DNA of 64,000 nucleotides from CADEEX01 sp040081555 (GTDB lineage Bacteria; Acidobacteriota; Vicinamibacteria; Vicinamibacterales; CAVVIG01). The stretch spans positions 1 through 64,000 of the forward strand of contig JBEBGG010000002.1 in NCBI GenBank assembly GCA_040081555.1. Reading direction: 5' to 3'. Below are positions 35,953 through 44,178 of the stretch, piece after piece. Every line of letters begins with the position of its first letter. The stretch's first letter is position 1. The notes beneath the pieces were generated by a model, which did not search any database, was not told the origin of the DNA, and saw only the letters and a list, made by a program, of their open reading frames with translations. The position numbers and the translations under genes were made by a program.

Positions 35953-35989
35953 TTCGGGCTCGGGTTCTTGGGCTCGTTGCTCGGGAGCA
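35953..35989. repeat. Short imperfect tandem repeat between parA and parB
   Basis: The 61-nt gap holds imperfect copies of a GGGCTCG-type unit (GTTCGGGCTCGGGTTCTTGG followed by GCTCGTTGCTCGGG). It may be a degenerate repeat like others here. No regulatory role can be read from it. Confidence 0.3.
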
Positions 35990-36004
35990 GGGACGGCTTA
36001 GCCC

Positions 36005-36814
36005 CTAAAGGGGACTACCGCCTTGCGGCGCAGAATGGTGACCGCGTCGTTCGATCAGTTCACGACCAAGCGCCAGATACGCTTCGGCGCCGCGCGACTT
36101 CGGATCGTAGGCGATCACGGGCATGCCGTGGCTCGGCGCCTCGGCGAGGCGGACATTGCGCGGAATCATCGTACGGAACACCTTCTCCTTGAAGAACCCG
36201 CGAACGTCATTCGCAACCAACTGGCCGAGATTCGTCCGTTCCTCGTACATAGTAAACAACACGCCTTCGATATCGAGTAAGGGATTGAGAACCCCTCGGA
36301 CCCTTCGAATCGTGCCGAGTAGTTCTGCGAGTCCTTCGAGCGCAAAGAACTCGCAATGCAACGGGATGAGCACGGCATCTGCGGCCACAAGGCCGTTCAA
36401 TGTCAGTAGGCCGAGAGACGGCGGGCAATCAATTAGGATGAAGTCGTAAAGCTCCCGCGCGGCATTCAGGAGCAGGCGGAGACGTTCTTCACGACGCAGC
36501 AAGGGCACGAGCTCAATTTCAGCGCCTGTCAGCTGACGGTCAGCAGGAATCAGTGAGAGGCCAGGAGTATCGGTAGCGACCGTGAACGCCTCTGGATCAA
36601 CAGCCGGCTCATGAGCGGTCAGTGCTTCGTGGACCGTGCCGCTCGTTCCGCTCCTGCCTTTCTGTCCTACGCCACTCGTCAGGTTGCCCTGCGGATCGAT
36701 ATCCACCACGAGCACTCTCAACCCAGTTGTTGCCAGCGAGGCTCCAAGGTTAATAGTGGTGGTGGTCTTCCCGACGCCGCCCTTCTGGTTGACTACGGCG
36801 ATGATGCGAGACAT
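36005..36814 (-). CDS. parA: Chromosome partitioning ATPase ParA (Soj)
   Basis: A 269-residue ATPase starting SRIIAVVNQKGGVGKTTTTIN, with the deviant Walker A KGGVGKTT. Walker A' (VLVVDIDPQGNLTSG) and Walker B (YDFILIDCPPSLGLLT) are intact. It lacks the N-terminal DNA-binding domain of plasmid ParAs, as expected for a chromosomal Soj type. It moves ParB-parS complexes. The parS site lies about 100 nt upstream of its start. Confidence 0.97.
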   Translation of the reverse strand: MSRIIAVVNQKGGVGKTTTTINLGASLATTGLRVLVVDIDPQGNLTSGVGQKGRSGTSGTVHEALTAHEPAVDPEAFTVATDTPGLSLIPADRQLTGAEIELVPLLRREERLRLLLNAARELYDFILIDCPPSLGLLTLNGLVAADAVLIPLHCEFFALEGLAELLGTIRRVRGVLNPLLDIEGVLFTMYEERTNLGQLVANDVRGFFKEKVFRTMIPRNVRLAEAPSHGMPVIAYDPKSRGAEAYLALGRELIERRGHHSAPQGGSPL

Positions 36815-36916
36815 TTGATTTACTTAAGACTAACGGATCTGCTCTGGCCGCCGTGCCTGGGCAGAATAGGAGAACCCCCGCAAACCGGTCAACTTCAGCT
36901 CCGAGAAGTGCACAAA

Positions 36917-36932
36917 TGTTCCACGTGGAACA
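36917..36932. promoter_or_regulatory. parS: parS centromere site
   Basis: A perfect 16-base palindrome TGTTCCACGTGGAACA in the 141-nt gap between parA and rsmG. This is a standard variant of the ParB-binding consensus (TGTTNCACGTGNAACA). Its location beside parAB and about 7 kb from the probable origin is typical. Confidence 0.93.
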
Positions 36933-36955
36933 TCTTGGCCATGACGTAAAACGGG

Positions 36956-37576
36956 TTAGGTCTCCCGCCGTCGACCGAGCACCGACATCGCGTTTCCGCA
37001 CGGAAGTGCATATTTATCAAGTATTTCCAAGCCGCCAATCGACTTGACAGGTTGAGAGCCGAAGAAGAGCATGCGCCCGTCCTCTCCCAGAAGGTGATTG
37101 GCAACCTCGATTGTCTGTTCAATTCGAACGGCGCGGCATGTGATGAGAGCAACAGAGCGGCGGTTCCACCTAAGCAAGTCCTCAAACCTGCTCTGAACTT
37201 GGGCGCCCTGCACCGGCACAACCCTGAGAGCTTCTCGAAGGAACGCGGCTTTCCTACCTCGCGACTCGGTGAGCGTCAGGGCGAGCCCGGACGAAACCAC
37301 AGCTAGGGGAATAGCAGGAGTGCCACCACCTGAACCAAGATCCACCCACAAGCCAGATAACCCCCGAACGGCCGGCTCTGCCACCAACGCCTCGAAGATC
37401 AACCGATCCAGCGTCGCGTCCGGCCACCCGTCAAGGGGGAGTGCCGTCAGATTGATGCGCCGGTTCCAGACTTGGAGCAACTCGGCGTAGGTCTTGAGCG
37501 CCGCCAAGTGAGAGGGGGAGACGGCTATCTTGAGGACTTTGGCGCGCTCGAGCACGCGAATCTGAAACGAACTCAT
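36956..37576 (-). CDS. rsmG: 16S rRNA m7G527 methyltransferase RsmG (GidB)
   Basis: A 206-residue SAM-dependent enzyme. The N-terminal LKTYAELLQVWNRRINLTAL and the SAM site LWVDLGSGGGTPAIPLAVV are typical; later LTLTESRGRKAAFLREALR follows. The start ATG at 37574-37576 overlaps the mnmG stop as ATGA, so I use it rather than the in-frame ATG at 37591. Loss of RsmG is known to confer low-level streptomycin resistance in other bacteria. Confidence 0.95.
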   Translation of the reverse strand: MSSFQIRVLERAKVLKIAVSPSHLAALKTYAELLQVWNRRINLTALPLDGWPDATLDRLIFEALVAEPAVRGLSGLWVDLGSGGGTPAIPLAVVSSGLALTLTESRGRKAAFLREALRVVPVQGAQVQSRFEDLLRWNRRSVALITCRAVRIEQTIEVANHLLGEDGRMLFFGSQPVKSIGGLEILDKYALPCGNAMSVLGRRRET

Positions 37577-39426
37577 GACGTCGCTTGCCACCGGCGCACA
37601 AAAGCGCCAAGCACAGCGACAGCGGCAGGAGTAACACCCGGGATTCTGAGCGCGTGACCGAGCGTGTCAGGACGTATCTGAGAGAGCCTAAAGACCACCT
37701 CTCGTGACAGACCAGGCACCTGGTCGAAGGGGAACTCCCGTGGTATCCGCCGGCGTTCATCCCGGCGCAGGCGCTCGATTTCGCTTTCCTGACGGCGAAG
37801 GTAACCTGCGTACTTGATGGTGACTTCAATACTCGCGACATCCACCGAGGGCCGGTCCGGATCCACCGCGATCGTCACTCGCGCATCCTCCATCAGATTC
37901 TGGAGGCGAATCTCTGGTTGTGTGAGCAATTGCGCCGCGGACACTCGATCTCCGGAGGAGGTCCGCAGCCGTGTGCGCTCCAAATCGGCGAGGTTACGGC
38001 TCAACCTCGATTTCCTGGCGCTAAACAATTCCCAACGTTCGTCATCAACCAGCCCCGCCTCTCGCCCCTTAGGTGTGAGCCTCAGATCGGCGTTATCGAT
38101 CCGGAGTAGTAGACGATGCTCGGCGCGTGAGGTGAACATTCGGTAGGGCTCCAAGCATCCTTTGGTGATGAGATCATCCACGAGGATACCGATGTAAGCC
38201 TCCTCCCGGCCGATCACAAGCGGCGGCTCTCGACGTGCCCGCTTGGCAGCGTTCACGCCGGCTACAAGGCCTTGCGCGGCAGCCTCCTCATAGCCAGAAG
38301 TACCGTTGATCTGCCCGGCAAGAAACAGTCCGGACACACGCTTGCTCTCGAGAGTCCGGGTCAACTCGGTCGGCTGGATGAAGTCGTACTCGACCGCATA
38401 ACCAGGGCGGAGCATCACAGCGCCTTCAAGCCCGGGCAGCGACCGCACCAGGTCAAGCTGAACCGCTTCGGGAAGGCTCGTAGAGAAGCCATTGACATAG
38501 ACTTCAGGCGCGTCGGCGCCTTCGGGTTCGAGAAAGATCTGGTGCCGCTCTCGGTGGGGAAAGCGCATGATCTTGTCCTCAAGCGACGGGCAGTAACGAG
38601 GACCGATGCCTTTGATTTGGCCGTTGTAGAGCGGCGACTGGCCAATGTTGTCAGTCACCAGTTGCCGTACACGATCATTCGTGTGGACCAGATAGCAGGG
38701 AACCTGCGGACGCGATGACCGCTCTTCGCTGAGGAACGAAAAGGGAACACGCGGGTCGTCGCCCTCCTCGCGTTGAAATCGTCCACTGCGGACTCCGCCA
38801 TCGAAATCGATGCTGGCTCGACTGAGCCGTGGAGGAGTGCCAGTCTTCAATCGTCCCCACTCGAAGCCGAACGACTTGAGTGATGCCGCCAGATCCTGGG
38901 ACGGCGGTTCACCAAAGCGTCCTGCTGGTCGCTGCGTGCGCCCGATGTGAATCAAACCGTTCAGAAACGTGCCGGTCGTCACGACGAGTGCGGCACACCT
39001 GTGCGACTCACCATCTTCGAATGCGAGCCCAGCGATACGGCCGTGCTCCACGAGAATCGTGCCGGCGCGGCCGATCAACCATTCAATGCAAGGCTGGGCG
39101 TTGAGCGTGTCTCTCATCCATTGGCCGTAGACCTTCTTGTCGGCCTGCGCGCGCGGCGACCACACCGCCGGCCCACGGCTGCGGTTGAGCAACTTGAACT
39201 GAATACCGGTGTCGTCGATGGCTCGGCCCATGAGGCCACCAAGCGCATCGACTTCACGAACCAGGTGGCCCTTCGCCGTCCCGCCTATGGCCGGGTTGCA
39301 TGGCATGTGCCCGACGGTATCCTTCGTCAGCGTGCACAGCCCGACCCTTGCACCAAGGCGGGCGGACGCGAATGCGGCTTCGCAGCCTGCATGACCTGCA
39401 CCGATCACAATGACGTCAAAGTTCAT
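37573..39426 (-). CDS. mnmG: tRNA U34 carboxymethylaminomethyl enzyme MnmG (GidA)
   Basis: A 617-residue FAD protein that with MnmE modifies the wobble uridine. The FAD-binding motif DVIVIGAGHAGCEAAFASAR is at the N-terminus, and the GidA signatures GPRYCPSLEDKI and GQINGTSGYEEAAAQGL are present. The start ATG overlaps the mnmE stop as ATGA (39423-39426); a longer frame begins 12 nt upstream. Co-operonic with its partner mnmE. Confidence 0.97.
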   Translation of the reverse strand: MNFDVIVIGAGHAGCEAAFASARLGARVGLCTLTKDTVGHMPCNPAIGGTAKGHLVREVDALGGLMGRAIDDTGIQFKLLNRSRGPAVWSPRAQADKKVYGQWMRDTLNAQPCIEWLIGRAGTILVEHGRIAGLAFEDGESHRCAALVVTTGTFLNGLIHIGRTQRPAGRFGEPPSQDLAASLKSFGFEWGRLKTGTPPRLSRASIDFDGGVRSGRFQREEGDDPRVPFSFLSEERSSRPQVPCYLVHTNDRVRQLVTDNIGQSPLYNGQIKGIGPRYCPSLEDKIMRFPHRERHQIFLEPEGADAPEVYVNGFSTSLPEAVQLDLVRSLPGLEGAVMLRPGYAVEYDFIQPTELTRTLESKRVSGLFLAGQINGTSGYEEAAAQGLVAGVNAAKRARREPPLVIGREEAYIGILVDDLITKGCLEPYRMFTSRAEHRLLLRIDNADLRLTPKGREAGLVDDERWELFSARKSRLSRNLADLERTRLRTSSGDRVSAAQLLTQPEIRLQNLMEDARVTIAVDPDRPSVDVASIEVTIKYAGYLRRQESEIERLRRDERRRIPREFPFDQVPGLSREVVFRLSQIRPDTLGHALRIPGVTPAAVAVLGAFVRRWQATS

Positions 39427-40769
39427 TTGCCGATACAAAAATTGGCGAAGATATGTGCGAGCAGATCCTCGCTGGTCCTCCGGCCAGTCACTTCTTCCAG
39501 CGCTATCTTGGCGATCTGGAGATCGGCGAGGAGGAACTCCTCAGAGAGCGGAGTTTCGTTATCAGCGGCGGCGTGGCGGCACCGACGGACCGCCTCGCGT
39601 GCTCGCCCAACCTCAGCCATGTGCCGAACGTTGGTCATCGCCGGCAGCTCCTTCAACGACCCCTGTTCGAGCGCGGAACCAATCAAAAGGCGCAACTCCG
39701 ACAAACCAGCGCCCGTCACCACGGAAACATGAGCGGCTCGATCATCCTCCCAAAGGTGCGGCAAATCGCACTTCGTGGCAACGTCGATGACCTTGTGGCT
39801 GTGACCATCCAATCGTTCGGGAAGACGCACGTCATCACGAGAGCGAGAAATGTCGGATACCTTCAGTACCAAATCTGCAACATTGAGCGCCCCCAGGCAG
39901 CGCCCAACGCCCTCGGCCTCAACAGGGTCGGTCGTCTGGCGCAGTCCCGCGGTATCCACAAGGGTGATTCGCATGCCCTCAATTTCCGTTGCTTCCGTCA
40001 CGAGATCGCGCGTTGTTCCAGGCAACTCGGTCACAATCGCGCGATCGGTGCCAATTAATGCGTTGAATAGACTACTTTTGCCAGCGTTCGGGGCTCCAAC
40101 GATTGCCACTTGGAGCCCCTCACGCAACAAGCGCCCGCGGCGGGCACCTTCGAGCAGCGAGTCCAGTTGGCCCTCTATCGCATCGAGCTCGAGCAGTAGC
40201 TCATCAGCTCTCACGAAGTGATACCCCTCGTCGGGGAAATCGACCGACGCCTCGAGTCGCGCGACCAGACCGAATACCGCTCGATCAACCTCGCCAATGC
40301 GTGAGGTCAGGGTCCCGGCCAACTGATCGAACGCGGACCGCGCCTGGAGGGGAGTGGAAGCATTGATCAGATCGCCGACGGCCTCTGCCTGTGCAAGGTC
40401 CAGACGGCCATTGAGAAATGCGCGAAGCGTGAACTCCCCGGGCATGGCTAGGCGCGCACCCGCAGCGAGCGCAGCCGTCACGATCGCCCTCAGTAAGACC
40501 GGGTTCCCATGCCCGCTGATCTCAACGACTGACTCTCCCGTGTACGACGCAGGCTCAGGGAAGAACGTCACGATCACCTGGTCGATCGTGCAGCCATCCG
40601 GCCCTCTGATCGTCGATAGGGTCGCGTGGCGGGGAACGAATGGCTGTTGTCGGCAGGCGAGCGTTAGTGCTACTGATTCCGCGGCGGGTCCAGCAAGCCT
40701 GACAATGCCAAGTGCGCCGCGTCCAGGAGGTGTCGCGATTGCGACGATGGTGTCGTTCGCTGAGAACAT
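39423..40769 (-). CDS. mnmE: tRNA modification GTPase MnmE (TrmE)
   Basis: A 448-residue GTPase, partner of MnmG. An N-terminal tetrahydrofolate-binding domain (ETVALATPPGRGALG-like start DTIVAIATPPGRGALGIVRL) precedes a helical domain and the inserted G domain (P-loop GAPNAGKSSLFNAL, switch GTTRDLVTE, DTAGL). The protein ends in CIGK, the C-terminal motif needed for activity. It overlaps mnmG by 4 nt and lies 77 nt after jag. Confidence 0.97.
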   Translation of the reverse strand: MFSANDTIVAIATPPGRGALGIVRLAGPAAESVALTLACRQQPFVPRHATLSTIRGPDGCTIDQVIVTFFPEPASYTGESVVEISGHGNPVLLRAIVTAALAAGARLAMPGEFTLRAFLNGRLDLAQAEAVGDLINASTPLQARSAFDQLAGTLTSRIGEVDRAVFGLVARLEASVDFPDEGYHFVRADELLLELDAIEGQLDSLLEGARRGRLLREGLQVAIVGAPNAGKSSLFNALIGTDRAIVTELPGTTRDLVTEATEIEGMRITLVDTAGLRQTTDPVEAEGVGRCLGALNVADLVLKVSDISRSRDDVRLPERLDGHSHKVIDVATKCDLPHLWEDDRAAHVSVVTGAGLSELRLLIGSALEQGSLKELPAMTNVRHMAEVGRAREAVRRCRHAAADNETPLSEEFLLADLQIAKIALEEVTGRRTSEDLLAHIFANFCIGK

Positions 40770-40846
40770 GCTAGGTGTAGATCTTCGGGTTCTCAGTTAA
40801 CGAATCGACCGTCGCGCCGGCCAGCCTGATTGCGATCGCCTCCAGA

Positions 40847-41299
40847 CTACCGCCGTGCGGAAATCTGTACAGTCTTGGAAAACGCGTCCCCGATGCTCTC
40901 GGTGGTGGTGCCAGGGACTTCAGAGACTGCCATATGCACCAGACGTCGCTCATAAGGATTGAGCGGACCCATTTGCTGATCGGCGCCAGTGTCTTTCGCC
41001 TTCTCGGCTAGGAACTTCGCCATCTGCCTGAGCTCAACATCTTTGCCCCTGCGGTAGGCAAGCGCATCGACGAACACGCGTTGGTCGCCACCGAGGCCAC
41101 GGCCGAATGCCATGTCAACGACATGTTGAAGTGCCTTGATGGGCTCACCGCGGTGACGGACTAACAGCTCAGACTCCCCACCTGTGTAGTTGAGACGGGT
41201 GCCGTCTGGCGTCTCCTCGACGGCGATCTCGCTCTGAATACCAAGCGAGACTGCGAACCGGTTCATGAAATCGATAATTGAGGTATAGGCGTTGCTCAT
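40847..41299 (-). CDS. jag: Jag/KhpB-like KH-R3H RNA-binding protein
   Basis: A 150-residue protein with a KH domain (about residues 15-75; LVRHRGEPIKALQHVVDMAF) and an R3H domain (about 85-145; the motif Arg-xxx-His lies in NPYERRLVHMAVSE). It lacks the extra N-terminal Jag domain of Bacillus Jag, as in several Gram-negative homologues. It is the standard gene immediately after yidC, with a 2-nt gap. Role in RNA binding or envelope regulation is inferred from the family. Confidence 0.9.
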   Translation of the reverse strand: MSNAYTSIIDFMNRFAVSLGIQSEIAVEETPDGTRLNYTGGESELLVRHRGEPIKALQHVVDMAFGRGLGGDQRVFVDALAYRRGKDVELRQMAKFLAEKAKDTGADQQMGPLNPYERRLVHMAVSEVPGTTTESIGDAFSKTVQISARR

Positions 41300-41301
41300 G
41301 G

Positions 41302-43020
41302 CTACTCCCCGCGCGCTGCGGCGTCCGTCTTGCTGCGACCAACCTTCTTTGCGCGCCGTTCACCAGCGGATTGAGCCACCGGAATCCTCGGCGGGCCGAT
41401 CATGTAGTTGGTGAGTTGCATCTGACCGATACGCCAGACGCCACTCACAAGCCAATAGATGAGCGCACCGGCCGGCGATGTGGCGAACATGAAGCCCATT
41501 ACCAGCGGCATGACCAGCATCATCTTCTGTTGCGCCGGGTCCATGCCGGCTGCCGGTGTCATCCATTGTGTGACGAACTGCGAAGCGGCGACGAGCACAG
41601 GCAGCACATAAACCGGATCTGGGGCAGACAAGTCGTGGATCCAACCTACGAACGGCGCGCCGCGCAACTCGATGGCCGTTTGCAGCATCGCGTAGAAGGC
41701 GAGAAACACAGGAAGCGTCAGCAAGATCGGCACACAGCCACTCGCTGGGTTGACCCCGCGCAGCTTATAGAGCGCCATCAGCTCTTGGTTCATCTTCTGG
41801 CGCGCGGGGTCAGTAGACTTCAGTTGTGCGTAGCGTTCCTGAATCGCCTTTGCCTCCGGCTGCACTTCCTGCATCCGTCGCATCGAGACCACACTCTTGT
41901 GGTTCAACGGGAAGAGGACAACGTTGATCAAGACGGTGAGAATGGTGATCGCCCAGCCGAAGTTTCCGACGTATCCGTGAATCCATTGCAGGGAGCGTAG
42001 CAAGGGCACGACGATTACGGCGAACATCCCAAAGTCAATGGCCTTGGTGAGATTTCGATCGATCTCGGCCAACGTGTCGAAATCCTTCGGCCCAACGTAG
42101 TAGATGAGTGCTGCATCAGCCGTAGAGGGAGTGACACTGTAGCTGACAAGCTCTCGTGCGCTGCTCCCTGAACCGTCCGCGGCTGGAATCGACAGGTTCG
42201 AATACTGCACCGTCGCTAAACCCGGGTTCAGCACGAAAGAAGTGAAGTAGTGGTCGTCAATTCCGGCGTACTCAAAAACTTGCTGGTGGTATGGCTGCTT
42301 GCTTATGCCACTCGACGAAACCCGTGACACTTTTCCGGCGACAGAATAGAGAGCGCCAGGCTTCACAGTATCGTGTCCGTTCTGGGCGTAAGAATCTCCA
42401 AGGCCTGGACCCCACAAGACCGCTACACTCTGGCCGACTCCCGCGCGCAGCACCTGCGACTTGAATCCTACGGTGTAAGAGTCAGGGTCAAACGTAAACG
42501 CCTTCGTCGCTGCCAGATCACCACTGCTAAAATCAAAACTTAGCGTGACTTTGGTTGTGATCGGTCCAATCGACACTGCGCCTGGCGATGTTCGCGCGGT
42601 GTAAGAGGCACCGTTCAAGAGAGCAGTGGTCACCTCGTCTGCCGCGCGTAAGGTGAAAGGCAGAGGCTGAGAACCGGCGAGATCTGCTGCAATGAGTTCT
42701 AGTGGTTCGCCCTTGCCGTCCCTATAGTGCTTCAGCCTCCAACTCTTGAGTCGACCTCCCCGATTAGTGAACGTGGCGATCACGTTCTTTGTCTCGATAC
42801 GAGTCTCTGTTTCAATCACCGATCCAGCCGAGCCTGGTTCGGCGATAGCCGTGGGAGGAGGCACCACATCAGCGGCCACGACCGGCACCGGTCCGCCTCC
42901 TACGGTAGGAGATGGCTGTCCAGTAGTGTCCGGCACCAGCTTCGGTCGCGGCGAGAGCGCCTGGTAGGCGAACAGCACGGCAAGCGAAAGGACAATGGCG
43001 ATAAAGGCGCGGCGTTCCAT
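41302..43020 (-). CDS. yidC: Membrane protein insertase YidC
   Basis: A 572-residue Oxa1/YidC insertase of the Gram-negative type. The N-terminal span (RAFIAIVLSLAVLFAYQAL) is followed by a large periplasmic P1 domain (about 50-350) and the conserved five-span insertase core: FGWAITILTVLINVVLFPLN, the cytoplasmic hairpin region MRRMQEVQPEAKAIQERYA, CVPILLTLPVFLAFYAML and IYWLVSGVWRIGQM. The basic tail (RRAKKVGRSK) faces the ribosome. It starts 1 nt after the yidD stop. Confidence 0.97.
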   Translation of the reverse strand: MERRAFIAIVLSLAVLFAYQALSPRPKLVPDTTGQPSPTVGGGPVPVVAADVVPPPTAIAEPGSAGSVIETETRIETKNVIATFTNRGGRLKSWRLKHYRDGKGEPLELIAADLAGSQPLPFTLRAADEVTTALLNGASYTARTSPGAVSIGPITTKVTLSFDFSSGDLAATKAFTFDPDSYTVGFKSQVLRAGVGQSVAVLWGPGLGDSYAQNGHDTVKPGALYSVAGKVSRVSSSGISKQPYHQQVFEYAGIDDHYFTSFVLNPGLATVQYSNLSIPAADGSGSSARELVSYSVTPSTADAALIYYVGPKDFDTLAEIDRNLTKAIDFGMFAVIVVPLLRSLQWIHGYVGNFGWAITILTVLINVVLFPLNHKSVVSMRRMQEVQPEAKAIQERYAQLKSTDPARQKMNQELMALYKLRGVNPASGCVPILLTLPVFLAFYAMLQTAIELRGAPFVGWIHDLSAPDPVYVLPVLVAASQFVTQWMTPAAGMDPAQQKMMLVMPLVMGFMFATSPAGALIYWLVSGVWRIGQMQLTNYMIGPPRIPVAQSAGERRAKKVGRSKTDAAARGE

Positions 43021-43236
43021 TTAATGTCGTGGAGGAACCTGATCGTGTCCACCGTCGCATAACGGATGGCAACGTGCCAACCGTCTTGCTGCCAACCACG
43101 CGCCTTTGCCCACCCCGTGAGTACGGATGGCCTGAGTGGCGTAATCCGAACACGACGGAACAAAACGACACGATCCAACAAACAACGGTGACAAGGTGAG
43201 CTTGTACGCTCGCAGGATTGCAAGCGCCACAATCAC
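43021..43236 (-). CDS. yidD: Membrane insertion efficiency factor YidD
   Basis: A 71-residue YidD protein. The signature LAILRAYKLTLSPLFVGSCR followed by FVPSCSDYATQAIRTHGVGK is unmistakable, with three cysteines in place. The frame is open well upstream but that part is antisense-like and overlaps rnpA. The most plausible start is the GTG at 43234-43236 (VIVALAIL), 28 nt after the rnpA stop; a second GTG two codons later is possible. Sits in the usual rnpA-yidD-yidC order. Confidence 0.9.
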   Translation of the reverse strand: MIVALAILRAYKLTLSPLFVGSCRFVPSCSDYATQAIRTHGVGKGAWLAARRLARCHPLCDGGHDQVPPRH

Positions 43237-43264
43237 AGCCGTCGAAGACGGCCGAGATAGAGAA

Positions 43265-43621
43265 TCAAGTCCGGCGCGGCCCCTTGGGCCGGCGGAGGCT
43301 GCGGTCGAGGACGTTGCGGTATTCCGCTTCAATAGATGTAAGGCTGGCATCGACCAGTTCCCGTCTCGGAATGACGACGACGTCAAAACCTGAGGCGAGT
43401 TTGTTGTGGCGAAAGACCTCTCGAATGAGTCGCTTCGCCCTATTCCTGGCGACCGCGCCACCCATCTTCCTTGTAGCCGCAATGCCAAGGCGGCCGATCT
43501 GGAGTTCGTTCGCGAGGATGAACAGCGTGAGGAACTTACCGTGAACCTTGACGCCTCGGTCGTATATCCGCAGGTAGTCGGCCCGCCGCCGCACATGTTC
43601 GGCGCCGCCAAAGCCGGCCAA
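43265..43621 (-). CDS. rnpA: Ribonuclease P protein component
   Basis: A 118-residue basic protein that binds the catalytic RNase P RNA for tRNA 5' processing. The RNR motif is intact (ARNRAKRLIREVFRHNKLAS) and the N-terminal FxxxxxGxxxHGKFLTLF segment is recognisable. The annotated start is a TTG (LAGFGGAEHV), 8 nt after the rpmH stop. An alternative GTG exists nine codons on, but it would cut into the first helix. Confidence 0.93.
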   Translation of the reverse strand: MAGFGGAEHVRRRADYLRIYDRGVKVHGKFLTLFILANELQIGRLGIAATRKMGGAVARNRAKRLIREVFRHNKLASGFDVVVIPRRELVDASLTSIEAEYRNVLDRSLRRPKGPRRT

Positions 43622-43629
43622 GCCTGATC

Positions 43630-43782
43630 CTACTCGCTGCTGACAGTGAGGCGCTTGCGCCCTTTCGCGCGGCGGCGCTTCAATACAAGCCGACCGTTCT
43701 TGGTACTCATGCGGACTAGAAAGCCGTGAGCGCGCGCGCGGCGACGCTTGTTCGGCTGATAGGTGCGGACGCCCTTGGCCAT
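43630..43782 (-). CDS. rpmH: 50S ribosomal protein L34
   Basis: A 50-residue, highly basic ribosomal protein. It contains the L34 signature TYQPNKRRRARAHGFLVRMS followed by KNGRLVLKRRRAKGRKRLTV. It begins the minus-strand operon rpmH-rnpA-yidD-yidC-jag-mnmE-mnmG-rsmG that runs away from the origin. The start ATG (43780-43782) is the only one in this frame. Divergent from dnaA. Confidence 0.97.
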   Translation of the reverse strand: MAKGVRTYQPNKRRRARAHGFLVRMSTKNGRLVLKRRRAKGRKRLTVSSE

Positions 43783-44178
43783 AGTTGATAATCTCTCGTT
43801 AGAAACGAACCGCTTATGTTAGCCAACCGGTTGAAAGCGTGTCAATCCACTGTGTCTTGTGGATGGCTCCAGCCGTGGCCTTTGTGTTAGAGTTCCGGAC
43901 TTCGCGCCCGTCCAATAGAGTTCGTTTCACGGCATCCCATAACATGCGCGTTTGGTCTCTCCCCAAAGTTTTCCACACCTGTGGAAAAAACTGTGGAAAT
44001 CTGCAAATTCTGTGACCATTTGCGGGTTTTGCAGGCATTCTAGGCGTTTTTCAAGAGAGGCGAAAGTCTCTAGCGCATGCAAATATTGGCGTGATCCGCT
44101 GTCAAGATCGACTCTCCTCATAGACACCAGCCACAACCAAAGGCGAAAGTCAGCTGGACCTCGCTTTTCCTGGAACAA
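43783..44178. other. rpmH-dnaA divergent region, left part of origin
   Basis: A 396-base intergenic stretch holding divergent promoters for rpmH and dnaA by position. It contains a tight cluster of three DnaA-box-like 9-mers at 43969-44000, each a near-match to TTATCCACA. The cluster is inside this non-coding gap, and no protein frame here looks real. A polyA run follows the second box. Confidence 0.6.
43969..44000. promoter_or_regulatory. Cluster of three DnaA-box-like sites upstream of dnaA
   Basis: TTTTCCACA at 43969-43977, its reverse complement TGTGGAAAA at 43980-43988 and TGTGGAAAT at 43992-44000. The first two form an inverted pair separated by 2 nt. All differ from the perfect TTATCCACA by one or two bases. 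Position 180 nt before dnaA suggests both autoregulation and origin function. Confidence 0.65.

Noticed and set aside
43021..43611. 196-codon version of YidD
   Set aside because: The N-terminal half is a frame-shifted shadow of rnpA; only the last 71 codons match YidD.
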